A stretch of 64,000 nucleotides of DNA from Sphingobacterium paucimobilis HER1398 (lineage in GTDB: Bacteria; Bacteroidota; Bacteroidia; Sphingobacteriales; Sphingobacteriaceae): assembly GCF_000416985.1 (NCBI RefSeq), contig NZ_ATDL01000021.1, positions 62,001 to 126,000 of the forward strand, read 5' to 3'. Shown here one piece after another: positions 58,567 to 64,000 of this stretch (the first letter of the stretch is position 1; every line of letters starts with the position of its first letter). Below the pieces are notes generated by a model. That model saw only the letters and a list, made by a program, of their open reading frames with translations. It did not search any database and was not told where the DNA came from. The position numbers and the translations under genes are program-made.

Positions 58567-60105
58567 TTACCCTATCCAGGTCTCTCTATCCAGGTTCCTG
58601 AATTGTATGGCCTCCGCAAGATGCCGATTTAGGATGTGTGACTCTTCGTCCATATCAGCTATGGTCCGTGCGACTTTGAGTATACGATCGTAAGCTCGAG
58701 CAGACAAGTTGAGACGTTCCATTGCGTTCTTAAGAAGTTGTTTGCCCGACTCATCCAGTAAGCATAGTTTTTGGACATACTGTGTGGACATTTGTGCGTT
58801 GCAATGGATCAGCTTTTCGCTGATAAATCGTTGCTCTTGAATTGTTCGCGCTTGCATGACACGCTGTCTTATTGTTTCGCTTTTTTCTGACTCACCATGA
58901 TCTGTCAATTCATCGAACGCTACTGGGGTGACTTCGATGTGCAAATCGATTCGATCCAATAATGGGCCAGAGATCTTACTCAAATAGCGCTGCACGGCGA
59001 GCGATCCGCAGAGGCACTCCTTGTCGGGGTGATTATAATATCCACAAGGGCAGGGATTCATAGCAGCAACCAGCATGAAACTGGCTGGGTAATCGACTGT
59101 GAATCGGGCTCGGGAGATGGTGATACTTCTTGATTCCAACGGTTGGCGCATGACCTCAAGAACTGAACGCTTAAATTCGGGCAGTTCATCCAAAAAGAGA
59201 ACCCCATTATGTGCTAGTGATATTTCTCCAGGTTGTGGACTGCTGCCTCCGCCGACCAGAGCGATATCTGAAATAGTATGATGCGGAGCGAGAAATGGTC
59301 GCGTGGTCATCAGCGATTCCTTTTGCGAAAGATGGCCAGAGACCGAGTGTATTTTGGTTGTCTCTAGAGATTCTTCAAATGTGAGAGCAGGAAGTATGGA
59401 AGGAAGACGTTTGGCAAGCATTGTTTTTCCAGCTCCAGGAGGGCCGATCAATATGATATTGTGGCCACCAGCGGCAGCAATTTCCAATGCCCTTTTAATG
59501 TTTTGCTGCCCCTTGACGTCGGCAAAATCCAGTTCGGTTGTGACGAAATCGGTAGATGCATCGACCGCAGAATCTCTTTCGGTGTGTATTAGTGGGGTCT
59601 TTTCATTAAAGAAGTCAACAACCTGTTGTAGGTGTTCGATACCGAATGCGTCGATGCCGTTGACAACGGCAGCTTCGGCTGCATTGATATGAGGTAATAT
59701 AATACCTTTGAAACCATCTTGTTTTGCTTGTATAGCGATAGGAAGAACACCTTTTACAGGTTGTACACTGCCATCTAAGGATAGTTCGCCCAAGATGATG
59801 TAATCGGCCAATTTTTGATCCGAGATCTGTGACGAAGCTGCAAGGATACCAATGGCTATAGTAAGATCATAAGCCGATCCCTCTTTACGGATGTCTGCGG
59901 GTGCCAAATTGACAACGATTTTCTGTCTTGGCATGCGGCATCCAATTGACAATATGGCGCTTTCTATACGTTGCAAGCTTTCTTTTATAGCGTTATCAGG
60001 AAGGCCTACGATATAATATTTAGTGCCAGTCGAAACATTAACCTCGACCGATATAGTGGTAGCTTCTATTCCGTAAACTGCACTACTAAAGGTTTTTACG
60101 AGCAT
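58567..60105 (-). CDS. YifB/ComM-family Mg-chelatase-like AAA ATPase
   Basis: The 512-residue protein has an N-terminal Lon-like domain (VNLAPADIRKEGSAYDLTIAIGILAASSQI, ~65-95). An AAA module has Walker A GPPGAGKTM (~214-222), Walker B NGVLFLDELPEF, the sensor region AAMNPCPCGYYNHPDKECLC with a cysteine cluster typical of YifB, and RIDLHIEVTPVAFDELT. The C-terminus has LSARAYDRILKVARTIADMD. ComM/YifB acts as a hexameric branch-migration helicase in natural transformation and recombination in other bacteria. Convergent with the rhomboid gene. Confidence 0.94.
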   Translation of the reverse strand: MLVKTFSSAVYGIEATTISVEVNVSTGTKYYIVGLPDNAIKESLQRIESAILSIGCRMPRQKIVVNLAPADIRKEGSAYDLTIAIGILAASSQISDQKLADYIILGELSLDGSVQPVKGVLPIAIQAKQDGFKGIILPHINAAEAAVVNGIDAFGIEHLQQVVDFFNEKTPLIHTERDSAVDASTDFVTTELDFADVKGQQNIKRALEIAAAGGHNIILIGPPGAGKTMLAKRLPSILPALTFEESLETTKIHSVSGHLSQKESLMTTRPFLAPHHTISDIALVGGGSSPQPGEISLAHNGVLFLDELPEFKRSVLEVMRQPLESRSITISRARFTVDYPASFMLVAAMNPCPCGYYNHPDKECLCGSLAVQRYLSKISGPLLDRIDLHIEVTPVAFDELTDHGESEKSETIRQRVMQARTIQEQRFISEKLIHCNAQMSTQYVQKLCLLDESGKQLLKNAMERLNLSARAYDRILKVARTIADMDEESHILNRHLAEAIQFRNLDRETWIG

Positions 60106-60309
60106 AGGTCATAAAGTTGGTTTAGGCTAAAGATAAATAAAATAAACTAATCAAAGTTGTTAGTTTGGACTTGTTTTTGCTGTTTTCTGATAAATGTGCT
60201 ATATTATAAGAGGAAAGATCTATTTGGTTTATTTATTTTAAACGATTTGGTCTTTTTATTGTTTATCTAATATACACACATACTCTGCTCTGATGATCAG
60301 AATAAGTAA

Positions 60310-60419
60310 ATGACAGATAAAAAACAAATTAAACATATATGAAATACTCTTGGTTAGCGAAGAACAAAGCCCATGAGTATTCCATATGACAGAAAAAAAC
60401 AAATTAAACATATATGAAA
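60310..60419 (+). repeat. Duplicated leader (two ~34-base copies) upstream of the YtxH gene
   Basis: Copy 1 (60310-60344) and copy 2 (60386-60419) both read ATGACAGA-AAAAAC, then AAATTAAACATATATGAAA, differing by one or two bases; they are 76 bases apart. Each copy ends in an ATG: copy 1 opens a 16-codon frame (60339-60389) that stops in copy 2, and copy 2 opens the YtxH gene. An inverted repeat, AATACTCTTGG / CCATGAGTATT (one mismatch), lies between copies. The remaining bases of the 308-base gap 60106-60413 show only AT-rich sequence. Confidence 0.85.
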
Positions 60420-60683
60420 GATAGCGGTAAAGTTGTAGCAGCATTGCTTGCGGGATTGGCAGCAGGAGCAGTATTGGGTGTCTTATTTGCACCAGAGAAG
60501 GGAACAGAAACGAGAGAGAAGATCAATGAATCATTAGCAGATTTGGGAGATGCACTTAAAGAACGTGCAGAGGAGCAGCTGGATCAACTGAATGACTTTA
60601 AAGAAAAGGTTCTCGCTATGGTGAAAACAAAAGTTTCTAAGGCGGAAAACTTTTTGGATGAGGAGATTGAAGAACATGCTTAG
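60414..60683 (+). CDS. YtxH-domain small membrane protein
   Basis: The 89-residue protein starts MKDSGKVVAALLAGLAAGAVLGVLFAPEKGTETREKI, one Gly/Ala-rich membrane helix (~8-26) followed by the KG-x-E-x-R-x-K motif of YtxH proteins. The rest is an amphipathic, coiled-coil-like helix (LADLGDALKERAEEQLDQLNDFKEKVLAMVKTKV). YtxH proteins are general-stress and envelope proteins with no known enzyme activity. The start is read from the second copy of the duplicated leader. Confidence 0.88.
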   Translation: MKDSGKVVAALLAGLAAGAVLGVLFAPEKGTETREKINESLADLGDALKERAEEQLDQLNDFKEKVLAMVKTKVSKAENFLDEEIEEHA

Positions 60684-60727
60684 TTTAGGCATGGGGTCAA
60701 TTCAAAATCTAAAGAGACATAGTAGTT

Positions 60728-60763
60728 TATGAAGTACAGGTGCCAAAAATGCTGTACTTCATA
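60728..60763 (+). terminator. Hairpin between the YtxH and holin-X genes
   Basis: A 12-base stem (TATGAAGTACAG / CTGTACTTCATA) with a 12-base loop; followed by ATTTAAATAAAATAAAATG rather than a T-run, so it may be a partial terminator or mRNA stabiliser. Confidence 0.5.
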
Positions 60764-60782
60764 TTCATTTAAATAAAATAAA

Positions 60783-61250
60783 ATGAGTGATCAAAAATTT
60801 TCGTTTTCAGGCAGTTTTCAAAAGGCAAAGGAATATGTCGATACACAGGTAGAATTGTTGAAGCTAAAAGCGATAGCCCGGGCAGGACGCATTATTGGTA
60901 CATTGGTTTTGGATGCAACCAAGTTGTTGCTGACTTTGATAATTATCTTCTTCTTTTCCTTAGCTCTTGGTTTTTTTCTTGGAGAACTCTTGGGAAGTTA
61001 TGCCCTAGGCTTTCTGGTCACAGGCGGAATTTTTTTGGTTATACTACTTATTATTCGTGCCTTTGAACCAAAGTTAGAGGCTAAGTTTATGGATCTGACG
61101 ATACGTCGAGTTCTTGGTAAATGGCAAGACGACGATTTGTTCGAAGAAAACCAACAGGCAAGGAACTCTTACGAAGAAACGAGCGCTTTTGGAGGACAGA
61201 ATGCACAAGCGGAGAACAAAACTACACAGGAAGATGAAATCAAAAATTAA
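60783..61250 (+). CDS. Holin-X/YqjE-like membrane protein
   Basis: The 155-residue protein has two membrane helices, LLLTLIIIFFFSLALGFFLGEL and ALGFLVTGGIFLVILLIIRAFE (~50-100), between a basic N-terminus (AKEYVDTQVELLKLKAIARAGRI) and a polar tail (LFEENQQARNSYEETSAFGGQNAQ). This matches the Actinobacterial holin-X (PF07332)/YqjE-type family, small proteins of unclear role found beside YtxH/YqjD-type genes. There is no prophage context, so a real phage holin is unlikely. Its end overlaps the next gene by 17 bases. Confidence 0.8.
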   Translation: MSDQKFSFSGSFQKAKEYVDTQVELLKLKAIARAGRIIGTLVLDATKLLLTLIIIFFFSLALGFFLGELLGSYALGFLVTGGIFLVILLIIRAFEPKLEAKFMDLTIRRVLGKWQDDDLFEENQQARNSYEETSAFGGQNAQAENKTTQEDEIKN

Positions 61251-61758
61251 TAATATAGAAGATCTTAGGGTAGAGATAGCACGTCTAAGTCAACTCAAAA
61301 AAGAGCAAGAGTGCTATCTGGCTGATCAATATCTATTGCTTAAACATAAGGTAGAGGCACCTGCGCGACTTATCAATACACTGACGTCAAGTATACCTGG
61401 TGTTGATTTTGTAAAAGGTCTTTTCTCTGCATTTGGAGGAGGAGGGGCGACGAAAGTAGGTGCCGCAGATCAAAGTAACTGGATGGCACGTGCACTTCAA
61501 TTGGGGCTACCTTTGATTTTGAACAGAACATTCCTCAAAAATTCGGGATGGTTAAAAAAAGCAATTGTATTACTGGCATCAGATAGTGCAGTAGCGCAGG
61601 TGACACAAGGTAAAGTAAGTTCGTTGGCATCCAAGTTAGCTAAGTTTGTAAGACCAAAGAAATCCAAAAAGAAACACAAAGATATAGCCCCTCTAGAAGA
61701 ACTCGAGAGTCAGGATGTTGTTAACTTCGGAATACCGCCAGATAGCGAAACCTACTAA
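61234..61758 (+). CDS. Uncharacterised protein of the YtxH/holin-X triad
   Basis: ATG 61234 (MKSKINNIEDLRVEIARLSQLKKEQECYLADQYLLLKHKVEAPARLINTLTSSIPGVDFVKGLFSAFGG) is the likely start. It overlaps the holin-X gene by 17 bases, while a frame extending to 61114 would run inside that gene. The 174-residue product begins with a coiled-coil-like helix, then a Gly-rich segment (SAFGGGGATK). A second helical part contains a weakly hydrophobic stretch (MARALQLGLPLILNRTFLKNSGWLKKAIVLLASDSAVAQV) and a basic tail (RPKKSKKKHKDIAP). Its position is comparable to YqjK in the enterobacterial yqjD-yqjE-yqjK arrangement (inference). Its stop overlaps the fcl stop on the other strand by four bases. Confidence 0.65.
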   Translation: MKSKINNIEDLRVEIARLSQLKKEQECYLADQYLLLKHKVEAPARLINTLTSSIPGVDFVKGLFSAFGGGGATKVGAADQSNWMARALQLGLPLILNRTFLKNSGWLKKAIVLLASDSAVAQVTQGKVSSLASKLAKFVRPKKSKKKHKDIAPLEELESQDVVNFGIPPDSETY

Positions 61759-62684
61759 CAGTGTTTCGCTATGAAATCCGCATAAGCAAGGCGTATTCCT
61801 TCTTCTAGACCAATTCGATGTTGCCAGCCCAACTGGTGCAATTTGCTTACATCCATGAGTTTGCGAGGTGTTCCATCTGGCTTACTGCTGTCAAAAGTTA
61901 ATTCCCCCTCATAGCCAACAATCTTCTTGATCATAAGTGCGAGGTCTTTGATACTGATATCTTCGCCGACACCGATATTGATAAATTGCTCTTCATCATA
62001 GTTGTTCATCAAGAAGACACAGGCATCAGCAAGATCCGTTGAAAATAAGAACTCCCTTAAAGGAGTTCCCGTACCCCATATTACTACTTCCGGGACGTTA
62101 CTGGTTTTGGCTTCATGAAAACGGCGAATCAAGGCAGGCAGTACATGTGAGTTCTCTGGATGGTAGTTGTCATTATAGCCATACAGATTGGTCGGCATTA
62201 CCGAGATAAAATTGTCCCCATACTGGCTTCTGTATGCTTCACACATCTTTATACCCGCTATCTTAGCGATAGCATATGGTTCGTTGGTATGTTCCAATGT
62301 ACCTGTCAATAGATAATCTTCCTTCAGAGGTTGAGGAGCAAGCTTAGGATAGATACAAGAAGAGCCTAGGAACAACAGTTTCTTGACTTCGTTAACATGT
62401 GCCTGGTGAATGATATTACTCTGTATAGCGATGTTCTCATAAATGAAATCGGCCCTATAGGTGTTGTTCGCAATGATGCCTCCTACTTTGGCAGCAGCCA
62501 AGAAGACATACTCAGGCTTTTCCGATGCAAAGAAAGTCGCTACATCCCCCTGGTTGCGAAGATCCAATTCCTTAGAGGTTCGAGTAACCACATTGGTATA
62601 ACCTTCGCGCTTTAATTTCTCATATATCGCAGACCCCACCATACCCCTATGGCCGGCTACGTAGATCTTAGCATTTTTTTCCAC
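61755..62684 (-). CDS. fcl: GDP-L-fucose synthase
   Basis: The 309-residue SDR-type enzyme converts GDP-4-keto-6-deoxymannose to GDP-L-fucose for surface glycans. Features are the NADP-binding GHRGMVGSAI (11-20), LAAAKVGGI, SSCIYPKLAPQPLKEDYLLTG and the catalytic YAIAK (Tyr137-x3-Lys141). PTNLYGYNDNYHPENSHVLPALIRR and GTGTPLREFL are family-specific. No gmd is next to it; ugd is 21 kb away, so a complete fucose-synthesis cluster is not in this window. It is transcribed alone from a promoter that is nearly identical to that of ndk. Confidence 0.96.
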   Translation of the reverse strand: MEKNAKIYVAGHRGMVGSAIYEKLKREGYTNVVTRTSKELDLRNQGDVATFFASEKPEYVFLAAAKVGGIIANNTYRADFIYENIAIQSNIIHQAHVNEVKKLLFLGSSCIYPKLAPQPLKEDYLLTGTLEHTNEPYAIAKIAGIKMCEAYRSQYGDNFISVMPTNLYGYNDNYHPENSHVLPALIRRFHEAKTSNVPEVVIWGTGTPLREFLFSTDLADACVFLMNNYDEEQFINIGVGEDISIKDLALMIKKIVGYEGELTFDSSKPDGTPRKLMDVSKLHQLGWQHRIGLEEGIRLAYADFIAKHC

Positions 62685-62704
62685 GTCAATGTATTGAATG
62701 TTAC

Positions 62705-62740
62705 TGCAAACCTACATAAATTCGGCATCGCACGCAATAT
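62705..62740 (-). promoter_or_regulatory. fcl promoter (TAGGTTTG core)
   Basis: On the minus strand ATTG at the -33 position, 20 bases, then TAGGTTTG (62714-62707), followed ~22 bases later by the fcl ATG. It shares 29 of 34 positions with the ndk promoter at 46987-47022. Confidence 0.8.
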
Positions 62741-62910
62741 AATCCGGGTGTAATATAAAATATCGACCTGCATACATAACGACAGACCCTAAAGCCCTAT
62801 ACAGGCCATTTCGCATCAGAAACCTACATGCTATAATACGAAGTATCCCATAAATCGATTTTTATACCAGTCCACTTCCAATTATATTTTTTATAGAGGA
62901 AATATAAGTT

Positions 62911-62918
62911 TATTTTTG
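62911..62918 (+). promoter_or_regulatory. Probable -7 element for trmB
   Basis: TATTTTTG matches TAnnTTTG exactly; it ends 16 bases before the trmB ATG. The gap 62685-62934 (250 bases) contains this and the fcl promoter and no gene. Confidence 0.45.
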
Positions 62919-62934
62919 CGACTTAATATTTGTT

Positions 62935-63582
62935 ATGGGTAAGGATAAACTGAGAAAATTCGCAGAGATAGCGACTTTTAAAAATGTGGTACAATTGGAT
63001 GCTGGCAAAGCATATAAAGGTAAATGGTCCAGTGCGTTCTTCGGAAACAACAAGCCATTGATCCTCGAATTGGCCTGTGGAAAAGGAGAATATACTGTCA
63101 ATTTAGCTCAACTGTTCCCAGAAACGAACTTTATTGGCATTGATTATAAAGGGAACCGTATTTGGAGAGGTGCCAAGACAGCACTGGAAGAAGGGATCGA
63201 TAATGTTGGTTTTTTACGTATTCAGATCGAAACCATTTTGGAATACTTCGAAGAGAATGAGGTATCCGAAATTTGGATCACGTTTCCCGACCCCCAACCC
63301 CAAGACAGCAGAGAGAAAAAGCGGTTGACAAACCCAACCTTTCTCAACCGGTACAAGATTATTTTGAAAGAAGGAGGTATTATGCACCTAAAAACTGATA
63401 ATGACGGTTTTTACAACTATACCTTAGAGCAGATACAGCAGCAAAGCCTTCCTGTGCTTAAGGAAACAACAGACCTGTATAAGTCAGACCTCGTTGATCA
63501 GGTGCTTTCAATAAAGACCTATTACGAGAAAAAATACCTTGCCGTAGATAAAAACATAAACTACGTCGAATGGAAGTTCTAA
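62935..63582 (+). CDS. trmB: tRNA (guanine-N7-)-methyltransferase
   Basis: The 215-residue SAM-dependent enzyme makes m7G46 in tRNA. Visible are the SAM-binding LILELACGKGEYTVNLAQLFPETNFIGIDYKGNRIWRGAKTA, the TrmB-specific GFLRIQIETILEYFEENEVSEIWITFPDPQPQDSREKKRLTNPTFLNRYKIILKEGG (with IWITFPDPQP and KRL), and the final HLKTDNDGFYNYTLEQI. Single gene, convergent with trhO and closed by a palindromic terminator. Confidence 0.96.
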   Translation: MGKDKLRKFAEIATFKNVVQLDAGKAYKGKWSSAFFGNNKPLILELACGKGEYTVNLAQLFPETNFIGIDYKGNRIWRGAKTALEEGIDNVGFLRIQIETILEYFEENEVSEIWITFPDPQPQDSREKKRLTNPTFLNRYKIILKEGGIMHLKTDNDGFYNYTLEQIQQQSLPVLKETTDLYKSDLVDQVLSIKTYYEKKYLAVDKNINYVEWKF

Positions 63583-63595
63583 AATAGCTCCCATA

Positions 63596-63629
63596 AAAAA
63601 AGCCTTAAGTGTACACTTAAGGCTTTTTT
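63596..63629. terminator. Bidirectional terminator between trmB and trhO
   Basis: AAAAAAGCCTTAAGTGT and its exact inverse (17 bp arms, no loop), with A- and T-runs at the ends. Confidence 0.92.
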
Positions 63630-63632
63630 ATA

Positions 63633-64000
63633 TTAGTTGCTTTCCACTTTGGGGGCAAAATTCTTGTGCTTGCGCTTCGAGATCTTCTCTATGTTTACAG
63701 GTTGTGGAATTTTTACATAATAGCCAGTACCATCATATTCTCTCTTGTTGGGGCTCTCCATACAAGCTTCTGAGCAACAGCCATCCAGCTCTTCGCCACA
63801 GGCATCACACTGGGTGAAATGCTCATTACAGGTAGGATTGGCACAGTTGATCATTTTTGGCGTGGTCTTGCCACAGTTCTTGCATGTCGAGATGACGACA
63901 GGATTGGTCGAATTGACTTCAACGGTGACACGGTTGTCGAAAACATAGCATTTACCCTCAAAATCCTTTCCGCCTGCTTCCTTGCCATATTTGATAATAC
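63633..64000 (-). CDS. trhO: tRNA uridine(34) hydroxylase TrhO, C-terminal part only
   Basis: The frame continues from the stop at 63633 through the window edge without interruption, so the gene is cut by the window and its N-terminus lies beyond 64000. The visible part reads IIKYGKEAGGKDFEGKCYVFDNRVTVEVNSTNPVVISTCKNCGKTTPK, then MINCANPTCNEHFTQCDACGEELDGCCSEACMESPNKREYDG. The GKCYVFDNRV and the cysteine-rich NCxNPxCNxHFxQCxxCGEExxGCCSEAC motif are the C-terminal end of the TrhO (YceA) family, which hydroxylates uridine 34 of tRNA with oxygen. The ATG at 63854 is internal. The rhodanese domain is not in this window. Confidence 0.93.
   Translation of the reverse strand, partial: IIKYGKEAGGKDFEGKCYVFDNRVTVEVNSTNPVVISTCKNCGKTTPKMINCANPTCNEHFTQCDACGEELDGCCSEACMESPNKREYDGTGYYVKIPQPVNIEKISKRKHKNFAPKVESN

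Noticed and set aside
60310..60419. Insertion sequence flanked by a target-site duplication
   Set aside because: The two 34-base copies are far longer than normal target duplications and the 41 bases between them encode no transposase; a tandem duplication explains it better.
60783..61250. Prophage holin
   Set aside because: The holin-X family name is historical; no lysin, capsid or integrase gene is near and the neighbours are stress-type envelope genes.
39355..62684. A capsule biosynthesis cluster joining ugd and fcl
   Set aside because: The two genes are 21 kb apart with housekeeping genes between and no glycosyltransferase, wzx or wzy gene; they are isolated precursor genes.
1..64000. 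tRNA, rRNA or other structural RNA genes
   Set aside because: I looked in the larger gaps (6662-6932, 33177-33759, 37316-37731, 60106-60413, 62685-62934) for cloverleaf or rRNA-like sequence and found none; a covariance search was not possible here.

Overview
The window is a chromosomal segment of a Bacteroidota bacterium, most likely a Sphingobacteriaceae member close to Sphingobacterium. The evidence is four SusC/SusD outer-membrane pairs, two ECF sigma/FecR regulatory pairs, -7 promoter elements of the TAnnTTTG type, very few Shine-Dalgarno sequences, BACON and DUF4843 domains, and many short lipoproteins. No rRNA, tRNA, CRISPR array, transposase or prophage was recognised.

Layout. 1-6661: SusC (5' end outside the window), SusD, a DUF4843 lipoprotein and a PKD-like lipoprotein, all on +. 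6933-11459: a second SusC/SusD pair with its own promoter. 11556-11867 (-): a small zinc-ribbon protein. 12114-23338: an ECF-sigma/FecR-controlled operon on + with SusC (STN domain), SusD, a BACON plus beta-helix lipoprotein, a DUF218 protein and a phosphodiester glycosidase (NAGPA-type) lipoprotein. 23463-25157: an AsmA-like membrane-anchored protein. 25212-33176 (-): a mirror-image locus of sigma, FecR, SusC (STN), SusD and a secreted metallophosphatase coupled to SusD. 33760-38328: an NTF2-like secreted protein, a Tat-exported phospholipase C, an acetyltransferase and a TetR regulator. 38440-40740 (-): two small uncharacterised proteins and UDP-glucose dehydrogenase. 40930-64000: mostly housekeeping genes (dnaG, yraN, glutaminyl cyclotransferase, a secreted-looking peptide deformylase, ruvX, ybeY, ndk, ispH, hemH, a metallophosphoesterase, pfkA, a split DsbD, birA, rsfS, ftsH, a LUD protein, a rhomboid protease, yifB, a YtxH/holin-X/hypothetical envelope triad, fcl, trmB and the 3' part of trhO).

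How it fits together. The accessory half (1-37 kb) is a nutrient-uptake region. Two of its four SusCD systems are run by trans-envelope signalling (SusC STN domain to FecR to ECF sigma). The enzymes around those two systems are largely predicted phosphoester or phosphodiester hydrolases (NAGPA, metallophosphatase, phospholipase C) rather than classical glycoside hydrolases. This suggests, as inference only, scavenging of phosphorylated or phosphodiester-linked glycans and lipids. The housekeeping half contains many convergent gene pairs separated by long perfect-palindrome bidirectional terminators.

Points most worth a second look: the phosphodiester-themed sigma/FecR/SusCD operon; a duplicated leader with short upstream reading frames before the YtxH gene; two families of heptanucleotide tandem repeats, one of which encodes the C-terminus of a sigma factor; three nearly identical promoter cores before ndk, fcl and pfkA; a peptide deformylase with an apparent signal peptide; and an orphan terminator that may end a small RNA.
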